From: Anaerobiospirillum sp.
GTDB lineage: Bacteria > Pseudomonadota > Gammaproteobacteria > Enterobacterales > Succinivibrionaceae
Reading direction: 5' to 3'
Length of the DNA stretch: 64,000 bases
NCBI GenBank assembly: GCA_029258325.1
Contig: JARHZF010000061.1
Coordinates: 23,310-87,309, forward strand
The notes beneath the pieces are model-generated. The model saw only the letters and a list, made by a program, of their open reading frames with translations, had not been told where the DNA came from and ran no database searches. The translations under genes and the position numbers were made by a program. Shown in pieces: positions 56,559 through 64,000 of this stretch (position 1 is the first letter of the stretch; each line of letters begins with the position of its first letter).

Positions 56559-57440
56559 ATGGCTGATTGGCTTGAAATAAAAATTAGAACAAAACAAGAA
56601 ATTGCAGATACAGTATCTGATATTTTAGAACAACTAGGTGCTCTTGCTGTTACTTATCAAGATGCTGAAGATTGTCCTATTTTTGAACCAAAACCAGGTG
56701 AAAAGCCTTTATGGCCAAATACTGAAGTAACAGGTCTTTTTGCAAAAGGTACTGATGCAAACCCTATATTACATACCTTACGTGCTATTTTAGGTGATAA
56801 TTTACCTATTGCAGCTTTGGATCTTGCAGATAAAGAATGGGTGCGTACCTGGATGGATTCTTTTGTTCCTATTAAATTTGGTAAAAGATTATGGATCTGC
56901 CCTAGTTGGACATCTGTAAATGAAGAAAATGCTGTTGTTGTAAAACTAGATCCAGGTCTTGCATTTGGTACAGGAACACATCCTACAACTGCTCTTTGTC
57001 TTGAGTATTTAGATTCTTTTAATGTAAAAGATTTAGATATTATAGATTTTGGTTGTGGTTCAGGTATTCTTGCTATTGCAGCTTTATTATTAGGTGCAAA
57101 ACATGCAACTTTAATTGATATAGATGAACAAGCTATTATTGCAAGTAAACAAAATGCAGAAAATAATAATGTAGCAGATAAGATCTCTCTTTTTAATTCA
57201 GCAAAAGAAAATTATAAAGGTAAAAAAGTTCCTTTACTTGTAGCTAATATATTAGCAGGACCTTTATGTGAGCTTGAAGATATTATAGCATCTCACATAG
57301 AAACCAATGGAACTTTAGTACTATCAGGTCTTCTTGAAGAGCAAGTAAATGAGGTTATGGAAGTTTATAAAAAAGACTTTACTAATCTTGAAAGTGTATC
57401 AAAAGAGGGATGGTCTCGAATTACAGGTATAAAAAAATAA
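56559..57440 (+). CDS. prmA: PrmA, ribosomal protein L11 methyltransferase
   Basis: Methylates the N-terminus and lysines of L11. The 293 residues match the family. The substrate-recognition domain (to about 95) ends in KEWVRTWMDSFVPIKFGKRLWICPSW. The catalytic part has LDPGLAFGTGTHPTTALCL, IDFGCGSGILAIAALLLGA and VANILAGPLCEL. It is 12 bases from the upstream membrane gene and 44 from the ATPase gene, so it sits inside an unusual string. In enterics it pairs with dusB or panF instead. Confidence 0.97.
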   Translation: MADWLEIKIRTKQEIADTVSDILEQLGALAVTYQDAEDCPIFEPKPGEKPLWPNTEVTGLFAKGTDANPILHTLRAILGDNLPIAALDLADKEWVRTWMDSFVPIKFGKRLWICPSWTSVNEENAVVVKLDPGLAFGTGTHPTTALCLEYLDSFNVKDLDIIDFGCGSGILAIAALLLGAKHATLIDIDEQAIIASKQNAENNNVADKISLFNSAKENYKGKKVPLLVANILAGPLCELEDIIASHIETNGTLVLSGLLEEQVNEVMEVYKKDFTNLESVSKEGWSRITGIKK

Positions 57441-57484
57441 AAATAACAAGTATAATTTAAAGATCTTTTTTTAGGAGAAAAAAA

Positions 57485-58795
57485 ATGGCTGTACTAAAAC
57501 CTAGAGAACGTAATGCTATTATTCAATCTTTAAGAGCTGGTGTGACTCCAAGAATTGGTCTTGAACACATACAAGTAGGTCGTGTTAATGAAGTTAAAGC
57601 ATTAATAGAAGATCTAGAAAAAATTCAAGATGGTGGTGCTGCTTTTAGAATTATTATTGGTGATTTTGGTGCAGGTAAATCTTTCTTCCTTCAATTAATA
57701 CGTTATATAGCTCTTGAAAAGGGCATGGTTGTTTGTAATGCAGATCTATCTCCAGATAGAAAATTACAATCATCAAAAGGTCAAGCTCAAGCTTTATATC
57801 AAGAGTTATTACATAATATTTCAACAAGAACACATTCAGATGGTAATGCTCTTACTGCTATTGTAGAAAAATTTATCTCTGAACAAATGTTTTTAGCAGA
57901 TAAAAACAATGTTGACGTGGAAATTTTAATCAAAGAGAATCTTGCAAAACTACGTGAGTTAGTTGGTGGTTATGACTTTGCTGAAGTTATTGCTAAATAC
58001 TATAAAGCACATTTAGTTGGTGATGATGTTACTAAATCTAATGTAATTAGATATTTACGTGGTGAATATAAAACTAAAATAGAAGCTATAAAAGATTTAG
58101 GGGTTAGAACTATTGTAGATGATTCAAGTGTATATGATAGATTAAAACTTCTTGCTCGCTTTATAGTTCAAGCAGGATATAAAGGTCTTGTTATAAACCT
58201 TGATGAAATGGTTAACCTTTATAAGATAAATCACTCAAAATCAAGAAATAATAACTATGAACAAATCTTAGTTATATTAAATGATTGTCTACAAGGTGCT
58301 GCTGAAAATATAGGATTTTTATTAGGTGGTACACCTGAATTTTTATCAGATGAAAGAAAAGGTCTTTACTCTTATGAGGCTTTAAGATCTCGCCTTGCTG
58401 AAAATTCTTTTGCTAAAATTGCAAATGTAATTGATTTTAAATCACCTGTTTTAAATCTTGCTAATTTAACTCCAGAGGAATTATATGTTCTTCTTTGCAA
58501 TGTAAGACATGTTTTTGCAAATGGTAAAAAAGAAGATTATTTACTTCCAGATGAAGCTCTAGTTGCTTTTTTAAATCACTGTCAAGAAACAATTGGTGAA
58601 GCTTACTTTAGAACACCAAGAAATACTATTAAGGCATTTGTAGATTTACTTTCTATTATTGAACAAAATAAAGATCTAAAATGGCAAAGTCTACTTGGTA
58701 ATATTCAAATTGAACTTGAAGAAGCTAAATCTTCTTTACTTACAAAAGATGATAAAGATGATGACGATGATGCTTTAGGTTCTTTTGTACTTTAA
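57485..58795 (+). CDS. BrxD-like P-loop ATPase (DUF2791 family)
   Basis: AAA-like ATP-binding protein of 436 residues. The start PRIGLEHIQVGRVNEVKAL is typical of DUF2791 proteins. Walker A is GDFGAGKS (59-66), Walker B ends in LDE (239-241, within GLVINLDEMVNLY), and FLLGGTPEFLSDERKGL is a likely sensor region with RSRLAENSF beyond. The tail is acidic (DDDDD). In type 2 BREX the related BrxD accompanies the helicase BrxHI; elsewhere the pair occurs with TerB-domain proteins. Neither PglX/PglZ nor TerB is visible here. The helicase gene starts 11 bases later. Confidence 0.8.
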   Translation: MAVLKPRERNAIIQSLRAGVTPRIGLEHIQVGRVNEVKALIEDLEKIQDGGAAFRIIIGDFGAGKSFFLQLIRYIALEKGMVVCNADLSPDRKLQSSKGQAQALYQELLHNISTRTHSDGNALTAIVEKFISEQMFLADKNNVDVEILIKENLAKLRELVGGYDFAEVIAKYYKAHLVGDDVTKSNVIRYLRGEYKTKIEAIKDLGVRTIVDDSSVYDRLKLLARFIVQAGYKGLVINLDEMVNLYKINHSKSRNNNYEQILVILNDCLQGAAENIGFLLGGTPEFLSDERKGLYSYEALRSRLAENSFAKIANVIDFKSPVLNLANLTPEELYVLLCNVRHVFANGKKEDYLLPDEALVAFLNHCQETIGEAYFRTPRNTIKAFVDLLSIIEQNKDLKWQSLLGNIQIELEEAKSSLLTKDDKDDDDDALGSFVL

Positions 58796-58806
58796 TTTTT
58801 ATTTAT

Positions 58807-61011
58807 ATGACAGATAATAAAATGATGTTACTACATCCACTTATACATAAGTGGATGTATAAAAAAGGTTTTAAAGAACTTAGACATATACAAAAAGAAG
58901 CTATTACACCTATTTTAGAGCAAAAAAAAGATGTAATAATTAGTGCATCTACAGCTTCAGGTAAGACTGAAGCTGCTTTTTTCCCTATATTTACATATAT
59001 TGCAAATAATAAAAAACAAGGTCTTAGAGTTCTTTGTATATCTCCACTACGTGCTTTAATCAATGATCAAGCAGAAAGACTGCAAGATATTGCTTTTAAT
59101 TTTAATTTTAATGTAGTACCTTGGCATTCTGATATTTCACACCATAAAAAAGAAAAGTTTATACATAATAATTGTGAAATTCTTATAATAACACCAGAAT
59201 CATTAGAATCTCTACTTATGAACTTTGAGCCTTGGTTTAGAGAGGCTATCTTAAATATTGATTATATAGTAATTGATGAATACCACTCCTTTATGGGTCA
59301 ATCACGTGGTATACAATTACAATCACAACTTTGCAGAATTGAAAATATTTTAAAAAGAAAAATTGTAAGAATAGCAATTTCTGCAACATTCTCAAATTTA
59401 GCTCATGTTGCTAATGAACTTAGAGATAATCAAAGTTTAGATAATTTTGCTTTTATAACTCCAGATAATACATCTTCAAAAACAAGATTTGATGTACAAG
59501 TTCGTGGTTATACAAATGATGGTAAGATTACAGATAAAGATGATTCTGGTTTACTTATGGCTTATTATCAAGTCTCTAGTGATATATTTCGCCTATTAAG
59601 AGGTTCATCTAATTTAGTATTTACAAATACCAAATCTGTATCTGAATCTATATCTTCTTTTTTACAAACATTATCTAATAAATATCATGTACCAAATGAA
59701 TTCTTTCCTCATCATGCCTCTTTATCTAAAGACACACGTGAAGCTTTAGAAAAAAGATTACAAGATGGAAAAATTCCAACTACTGCTATTTGTACTGCAA
59801 CATTAGAACTTGGTATTGATATATCTGATGTAAACACAGTTTTTCAGATAGATGAACCTTTATCTGTATCAGCTCTTAGACAAAGAATTGGTAGATCTGG
59901 TAGACGTACTAATAATCCCTCTTTAAGAATTTTTATAGTTGAAGATACTTCTGATGTTTATCTACAATCTTTATCTTTAAAAAATCTTTGTGAAAAAACC
60001 ATATCCTCTATGGCTGTAATATCTTTATTATTACAAAAATGGTATGAGCCACCTGAGGTTAAAAGCTATCATTTATCTACTTTAGTACAACAAATTTTAT
60101 CTGTAATTATTGCAAATAATGGAGCAAGTGCTTCATTACTTTACAGTATACTTTGTAAAAATGGTGCTTTTAAAGATATAAGCCAAGATTTATTTGCTAA
60201 AGTTTTACGTTCTCTTGCTTCAAATAAACTTATTATGCAAATGAATACAGGAGAACTTGTTTTAGATTTAGAGGCTGAAAAACTTACAGAAAACTTTGAT
60301 TTCCTCTCTGTATTTAAAAAAGATCTTGAATACTCTATTGATTTTAAAGGAACACAATTAGGCAAAATTCCTTTTACTAATAATAGATTAAAAGAAGGTT
60401 CTACCTTTGTCTTTTCTGGTAAAAGTTGGATTGTTATTTTTATAAATAATAAAACAAAAACTATAGGTGTTAAACAATTTAATGGTATTGCTGAAAACAT
60501 ATCCTTTGGTGGTGAAAAAGGTGTATTACATACAGCATTACGCCAAGAAATGTTTAAAATTTATACAACAGGAAAATATCTTCCTTGTGCTAATAATACA
60601 GCTGTTCTCAATATACAAAGAGGTATTCAAACCTTTAAAGAACTAGGTCTTGATAAGAGATCTTTAATTGAAGTTTCAGATTGTATTGCCCTATTTCCAT
60701 GGCTTGGTGATAAAGAGCTTTTAACTATAAAGTTAATGCTTGCAAGAGAACATATTAGTTCTAATATTGTACAAAGTCATATAGAAATAGAATCTAAATC
60801 TTTAGAAAATTTAAAGGCAGCTGTTTCAGCTATTTTATGTACAAAAAATTTAAAGGCAACTGATCTTGTCAATAGTAAGATATGTGATATTTGTTTTGAA
60901 AAATTTGATAAATATTTAACTTCAGAATTACAAATCTTAAATTATGCACATACTATGTTAAGAGTAGATGCAGCTTTAGCCTTTTTTAAAAAATTAGCAA
61001 AGGAGTTGTAA
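58807..61011 (+). CDS. DEAD-family superfamily 2 helicase (Lhr/BrxHI-like)
   Basis: Helicase of 734 residues. Motif Q-like IQKEAITPI and motif I STASGKT (48-54) are followed by motif Ia SPLRALINDQ, motif II DEYH (157-160), and motif III SAT (192-194). In the second RecA domain are NLVFTNTKSVSES, TAICTATLELGIDISDV, and motif VI RQRIGRSGRR. The region after about 400 has winged-helix and beta-rich parts, shorter than in long Lhr proteins. It pairs with the BrxD-like ATPase; queC starts one base after its stop, so translation may be coupled. Confidence 0.85.
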   Translation: MTDNKMMLLHPLIHKWMYKKGFKELRHIQKEAITPILEQKKDVIISASTASGKTEAAFFPIFTYIANNKKQGLRVLCISPLRALINDQAERLQDIAFNFNFNVVPWHSDISHHKKEKFIHNNCEILIITPESLESLLMNFEPWFREAILNIDYIVIDEYHSFMGQSRGIQLQSQLCRIENILKRKIVRIAISATFSNLAHVANELRDNQSLDNFAFITPDNTSSKTRFDVQVRGYTNDGKITDKDDSGLLMAYYQVSSDIFRLLRGSSNLVFTNTKSVSESISSFLQTLSNKYHVPNEFFPHHASLSKDTREALEKRLQDGKIPTTAICTATLELGIDISDVNTVFQIDEPLSVSALRQRIGRSGRRTNNPSLRIFIVEDTSDVYLQSLSLKNLCEKTISSMAVISLLLQKWYEPPEVKSYHLSTLVQQILSVIIANNGASASLLYSILCKNGAFKDISQDLFAKVLRSLASNKLIMQMNTGELVLDLEAEKLTENFDFLSVFKKDLEYSIDFKGTQLGKIPFTNNRLKEGSTFVFSGKSWIVIFINNKTKTIGVKQFNGIAENISFGGEKGVLHTALRQEMFKIYTTGKYLPCANNTAVLNIQRGIQTFKELGLDKRSLIEVSDCIALFPWLGDKELLTIKLMLAREHISSNIVQSHIEIESKSLENLKAAVSAILCTKNLKATDLVNSKICDICFEKFDKYLTSELQILNYAHTMLRVDAALAFFKKLAKEL

Positions 61012-61012
61012 T

Positions 61013-61720
61013 ATGAGAAAAGCCTTAGTTCTTTTTTCAGGTGGTCAAGACTCTACTACATGTTTAGCTCTTGCTTTAACTAAATATGATGAAGTTTATA
61101 CTATTGGTTTTGATTATGGTCAAAGAAATAGTATTGAGCTTGAGTGCAGACAAAAAATAAGAGCAAATATTCAAAAAGTATTAGATCTAAAAAAAGATAT
61201 TTTAAAAGATGATTTTATTATCAATATGCAAAATATCAAAGAAGTAGCAACTAGTGCTTATTTAAATAAAGAAGATGAGATAAAGGAAGTAGAAGGTGCT
61301 CTACCTACTTCTTTTGTACCTGCTAGAAATTTAATGTTTTTAACATATGCAGCTGCTAAAGCTTATAGTTTAAATATTGATGATTTAATTATAGGTGTAA
61401 GTGAAGCTGATTATTCAGGTTATCCTGATTGCAGATTAAATACAATAAAATCTATGGAAACATCTTTACGTTTAGGTCTTGATAAAGATAGTTTTAGAAT
61501 TTTAACTCCATTAATGGAAGATGATAAATCAGAAGTATTTGCAAGAGCTTATGCTATTGGTAAGCTACCTTTAGTTGAATTTATTGTAAATGAGACTCAT
61601 ACTTGTTATGAGGGCAATAGAGTAGATAAACATGAATATGGTTATGGTTGTGACAAATGTCCTTCTTGCAAATTAAGAAAGCGTGGTTTTGAAAAATTTA
61701 AAAAAGAATATTTACAATAA
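61013..61720 (+). CDS. queC: QueC, 7-cyano-7-deazaguanine synthase
   Basis: Makes preQ0 from 7-carboxy-7-deazaguanine and ammonia using ATP, on the queuosine tRNA pathway. The 235 residues match the family. The PP-loop is LVLFSGGQDSTTCLALAL, with FVPARNLMFLTYAAAKAY and GVSEADYSGYPDCR. The zinc cysteines are at the C-terminus (CDKCPSCKLRKRGF), with HTCYEG upstream. It looks like the ordinary tRNA enzyme, not the diverged QueC-like proteins of Qat or DNA-modification systems. It is last in the string from 55134. Confidence 0.95.
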   Translation: MRKALVLFSGGQDSTTCLALALTKYDEVYTIGFDYGQRNSIELECRQKIRANIQKVLDLKKDILKDDFIINMQNIKEVATSAYLNKEDEIKEVEGALPTSFVPARNLMFLTYAAAKAYSLNIDDLIIGVSEADYSGYPDCRLNTIKSMETSLRLGLDKDSFRILTPLMEDDKSEVFARAYAIGKLPLVEFIVNETHTCYEGNRVDKHEYGYGCDKCPSCKLRKRGFEKFKKEYLQ

Positions 61721-61755
61721 TTTGCATTAAAAAAATCATTTATTTAAAACTTAAT

Positions 61756-61790
61756 AAAAGCTCATATATTTCTTAAATATGAGCTTTTTT
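61756..61790 (+). terminator. terminator after queC
   Basis: AAAAGCTCATAT pairs with ATATGAGCTTTT around a 9-nt loop, followed by TT; it ends the five-gene string starting at 55134. It is the first terminator-like structure I saw in that string. Confidence 0.88.
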
Positions 61791-62118
61791 ATAAAAAATG
61801 TGATTTAATTAACATTTTTGTAAATAAAATATATCCTTATTTTTCATGTATATAGAATATTTTATATTTAATATCAAGTATTTATATTTAAGTTCTTTGT
61901 TTTTAATACAATAATGTTTGTATAAATACATTATTTATTACATTTATTAAAAAATTTCATCTATTTTTTTCAAAAAAATTAAAAAAAAATAAAAAATTTT
62001 TTTTTGTTATATAGATATATAGATAATAAATAAGTTTTTATTAATTTAACAATAACTATCTTATTGATCTTAAATAAAAAAATATAGTTAATTTTTATAA
62101 AACAAAATTGTTTTTTTT
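61791..62118. other. gene-free AT-rich interval before the chemoreceptor gene
   Basis: Very AT-rich, with A and T runs near 61975-62005. No coding frame is supported. It presumably holds the promoter of the gene at 62191. Confidence 0.5.
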
Positions 62119-62132
62119 GTGATTTTTATCAA
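62119..62132. promoter_or_regulatory. FNR-like site upstream of the chemoreceptor gene
   Basis: GTGATTTTTATCAA differs by one base from the FNR pattern TTGAT-N4-ATCAA. It lies 58 bases ahead of the ATG. It could also be read as a poor CRP site. Confidence 0.4.
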
Positions 62133-62190
62133 ATTTTTATTTTATTTTTATAATTAAAAGGGTTTTATTTAAAAAAGAAGGAGTTTTTAA

Positions 62191-63852
62191 ATGAGTTTTT
62201 TCTACAATTTATCTTTAAACGCAAAACTTAGGCTATCTTTTGGTCTTGTTTTATTATTAACAATAATATCAGCAGCAACATCTTTTATTTCTAATAAATA
62301 TGCAGCTCAATCTGCTAATGAAGTTGATGTATTGTTAGATAAATATTACAAAATTACTCAAGTTGCACGACAAGAAATTGTAAAGATTGATGTTGAAACA
62401 ACTAATTTCTTTGCAACAAAAGCAGATGAAATTACAGATAGCAAAATAGCTCAATTTCATAATGTAGCAGCTAATGGTCTTAATACTTTTAAAAATTTCT
62501 TAATTGAAATTAATAAAGACAAGAAAAATACAGATAAAGATATAGCTATGCCTGAAGAATATCTAACTTTAAAGAGATCTCTTCTTGATAGCTATAATGC
62601 CTATGCAAACATTTTAATGAAAGAAATAATTCCTAATATTAAAAATGATTTAGATAAAGCAGGAACTATCTATGATCAAATTGGTTATACTAAATATAGA
62701 GAAATTGTTGATACATGCAATAAGATGATCGATATTCAAATTGATTATGCTCTTAAAAATACTAAAATTGCAAGCGATCCATTTTTCTTTAGATTAGGTC
62801 TTATTATAGCTATTATCTCTGTAATATTCTGTTTAATTATAGCTAGAATTATGACTAAATATACAACAAGTCAAGTTACTAACTTAATAGAATATATATC
62901 ATATATGAAAGATGGTAACTTTAAGTTTAATATAAAAACATACTATAACGATGACTTTGGTCAATGTTCTAAAGCTCTTATTTCTATGCGTGACTCAATT
63001 AACAATATTTTAAAGCAAGTATTAATAAATACTAATAATACTGAGTCTACTTTAAATAATGTTAAAGAAGGTATGATACATGTTGAACAAGGTACTAGTG
63101 ATGCTGAAAGTCAAACTGTAAATGTAGCTGCTGCATCAAATGAAATGGTATCTACAACATCAGATATTGCTAAAAATTGTGAAAATGCATCAAGTGATTC
63201 TGAGCGTTCTTTAGAAATTACTAATGAAGGTGTTAATGTAGTTCGTTACTCTATTGATGCTATTAAAGAGCAAAGTGATGAGATATCTAATAATGCAAAT
63301 TTAGTAGATCAACTTGCTAAAAAGAGTGATGATATATCATCTATAGTAAATACTATTGATGAAATTGCAGCTCAGACAAATCTTCTTGCATTAAATGCAG
63401 CTATTGAAGCTGCAAGAGCAGGTGAAGCTGGTCGTGGTTTTGCTGTTGTAGCTGATGAAGTGCGTGCTCTTGCTATGCGTACTGCAACCTCTACTCAAAA
63501 AATTGCTAATATGGTTAGAGATATTCAAGAGAAAGCTAATTATGCTAAAGACTCTATGAATAAGAGTGCTGATAATATGAACAAATTATCAGAACAAACT
63601 AAAAATATAGAAAATGTTTTAGAAAATATTACAGAAAAGGTTGATAGTGTAAATAGCCAAATCTTACATATAGCAACTGCTGCAGAGCAGCAAACAACCT
63701 CAACATCTGAAATCTCTAATAATATACAAAATGTAACAAATATATCTCAATCTATTAATTCTATTGTTAAAAATGCAAGAGATGAAATAGATATGACAGC
63801 AAATAATATTGCTAAATTACAAAATGATTTAAAATTCTTTACTTTAAATTAG
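62191..63852 (+). CDS. methyl-accepting chemotaxis protein
   Basis: Transmembrane chemoreceptor of 553 residues that signals to CheA/CheW. The first membrane helix is at about 12-31; a periplasmic helical sensor of about 165 residues follows (four-helix-bundle type by pattern), then the second membrane helix at 199-222 ([20 protein letters not shown]). A HAMP linker leads to the coiled signalling domain, whose hairpin tip [20 protein letters not shown] and [18 protein letters not shown] are the family hallmark. No CheR-binding pentapeptide ends the protein. AAGGAG precedes the ATG. The ligand is unknown. Its presence implies a motile organism. Confidence 0.95.
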   Translation: MSFFYNLSLNAKLRLSFGLVLLLTIISAATSFISNKYAAQSANEVDVLLDKYYKITQVARQEIVKIDVETTNFFATKADEITDSKIAQFHNVAANGLNTFKNFLIEINKDKKNTDKDIAMPEEYLTLKRSLLDSYNAYANILMKEIIPNIKNDLDKAGTIYDQIGYTKYREIVDTCNKMIDIQIDYALKNTKIASDPFFFRLGLIIAIISVIFCLIIARIMTKYTTSQVTNLIEYISYMKDGNFKFNIKTYYNDDFGQCSKALISMRDSINNILKQVLINTNNTESTLNNVKEGMIHVEQGTSDAESQTVNVAAASNEMVSTTSDIAKNCENASSDSERSLEITNEGVNVVRYSIDAIKEQSDEISNNANLVDQLAKKSDDISSIVNTIDEIAAQTNLLALNAAIEAARAGEAGRGFAVVADEVRALAMRTATSTQKIANMVRDIQEKANYAKDSMNKSADNMNKLSEQTKNIENVLENITEKVDSVNSQILHIATAAEQQTTSTSEISNNIQNVTNISQSINSIVKNARDEIDMTANNIAKLQNDLKFFTLN

Positions 63853-63879
63853 TATCAATAAACTTAAACAGATAAAGTT

Positions 63880-63919
63880 AAAAGCCTATAGTCTTATCTT
63901 CTAGACTATGGGCTTTTTT
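63880..63919 (+). terminator. terminator after the chemoreceptor gene
   Basis: AAAAGCCTATAGTCT pairs with AGACTATGGGCTTTT with one mismatch, followed by TT; it starts 28 bases after the stop. Confidence 0.9.
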
Positions 63920-64000
63920 CTTTTTAAAAATACACAAGATATATTGTTAATAATTTACAAAAAACAAAAATATAATTATTTAAAATGTGATCTATTTTCA

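Noticed and set aside
57485..61720. Complete BREX or Qat defence system
   Set aside because: No PglX, PglZ, BrxA/B/C or QatA/B/D proteins are present, and QueC looks like the normal tRNA enzyme with intact zinc cysteines.

Overview
The window is a chromosomal segment of a very AT-rich gammaproteobacterium. The evidence is the conserved order nnr-tsaE-amiB-mutL-miaA-(insert)-hfq-hflX-hflK-hflC-purA, a holD-like/rimI pair, pntAB, separate pyrB and pyrI chains, and Hfq and PyrI sequences of gammaproteobacterial type. Gene order and the extreme AT bias would fit a host-associated, possibly anaerobic lineage such as Succinivibrionaceae, but the family is an inference. There is no rRNA operon, CRISPR array or prophage. 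One IS630-type transposase is present.

Layout. 1-3.4 kb: a fragment of the division/cell-wall cluster (rsmH-ftsL-ftsI) closed by a terminator. 3.8-11.3 kb: a membrane protein, pntAB, an MBL-VOC-holD-like-rimI string, and an orphan HicB. 11.6-15.3 kb: tRNA-Trp, an ankyrin-like repeat protein and a divergent dynamin-like GTPase. 15.6-17.2 kb: pyrBI behind a structured leader with a leader-peptide ORF. 17.2-22.2 kb: the transposase, then yjhC-(NanT/YjhB-type MFS)-yjhC, preceded by two CRP-like sites. 22.2-28.1 kb: a purine locus. Guanine deaminase and a MATE/cytidylate-kinase-like fusion lie behind a guanine riboswitch on the minus strand. A purine nucleoside phosphorylase and a concentrative nucleoside transporter lie divergently on the plus strand. 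28.1-39.2 kb: housekeeping genes (YgjP-like peptidase, rlmD, an interrupted glycine-zipper lipoprotein, a CAT-anticodon tRNA that looks like tRNA-Ile2, dnaG, apaH, folA, obgE, rpmA, rplU, ispB, purA). 39.2-52.2 kb: the hflC-to-nnr cluster, with an EptA-like sulfatase-fold protein inserted between hfq and miaA. 52.4-61.7 kb: polyphosphate glucokinase, recJ, then a tightly packed string of a degenerate PTS IIC/IIB-like membrane protein, prmA, a BrxD-like ATPase, a DEAD-family helicase and queC. 62.2-63.9 kb: a chemotaxis receptor.

Best discoveries. (1) A guanine-type purine riboswitch (about 25573-25643) whose P3/P1 3' strands also form the 5' arm of an intrinsic terminator, which predicts an ON switch for guanine catabolism and for a MATE-kinase fusion. 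(2) A pyrBI leader with a promoter, a Shine-Dalgarno-equipped leader peptide and two mutually exclusive hairpins. (3) A two-gene BrxD-like ATPase/helicase module wedged between prmA and queC. (4) A duplicated YjhC-type oxidoreductase flanking a sialic-acid-type transporter. (5) A hairpin that buries the rplU ribosome binding site. All statements come from reading the sequence; no search or folding program was run.
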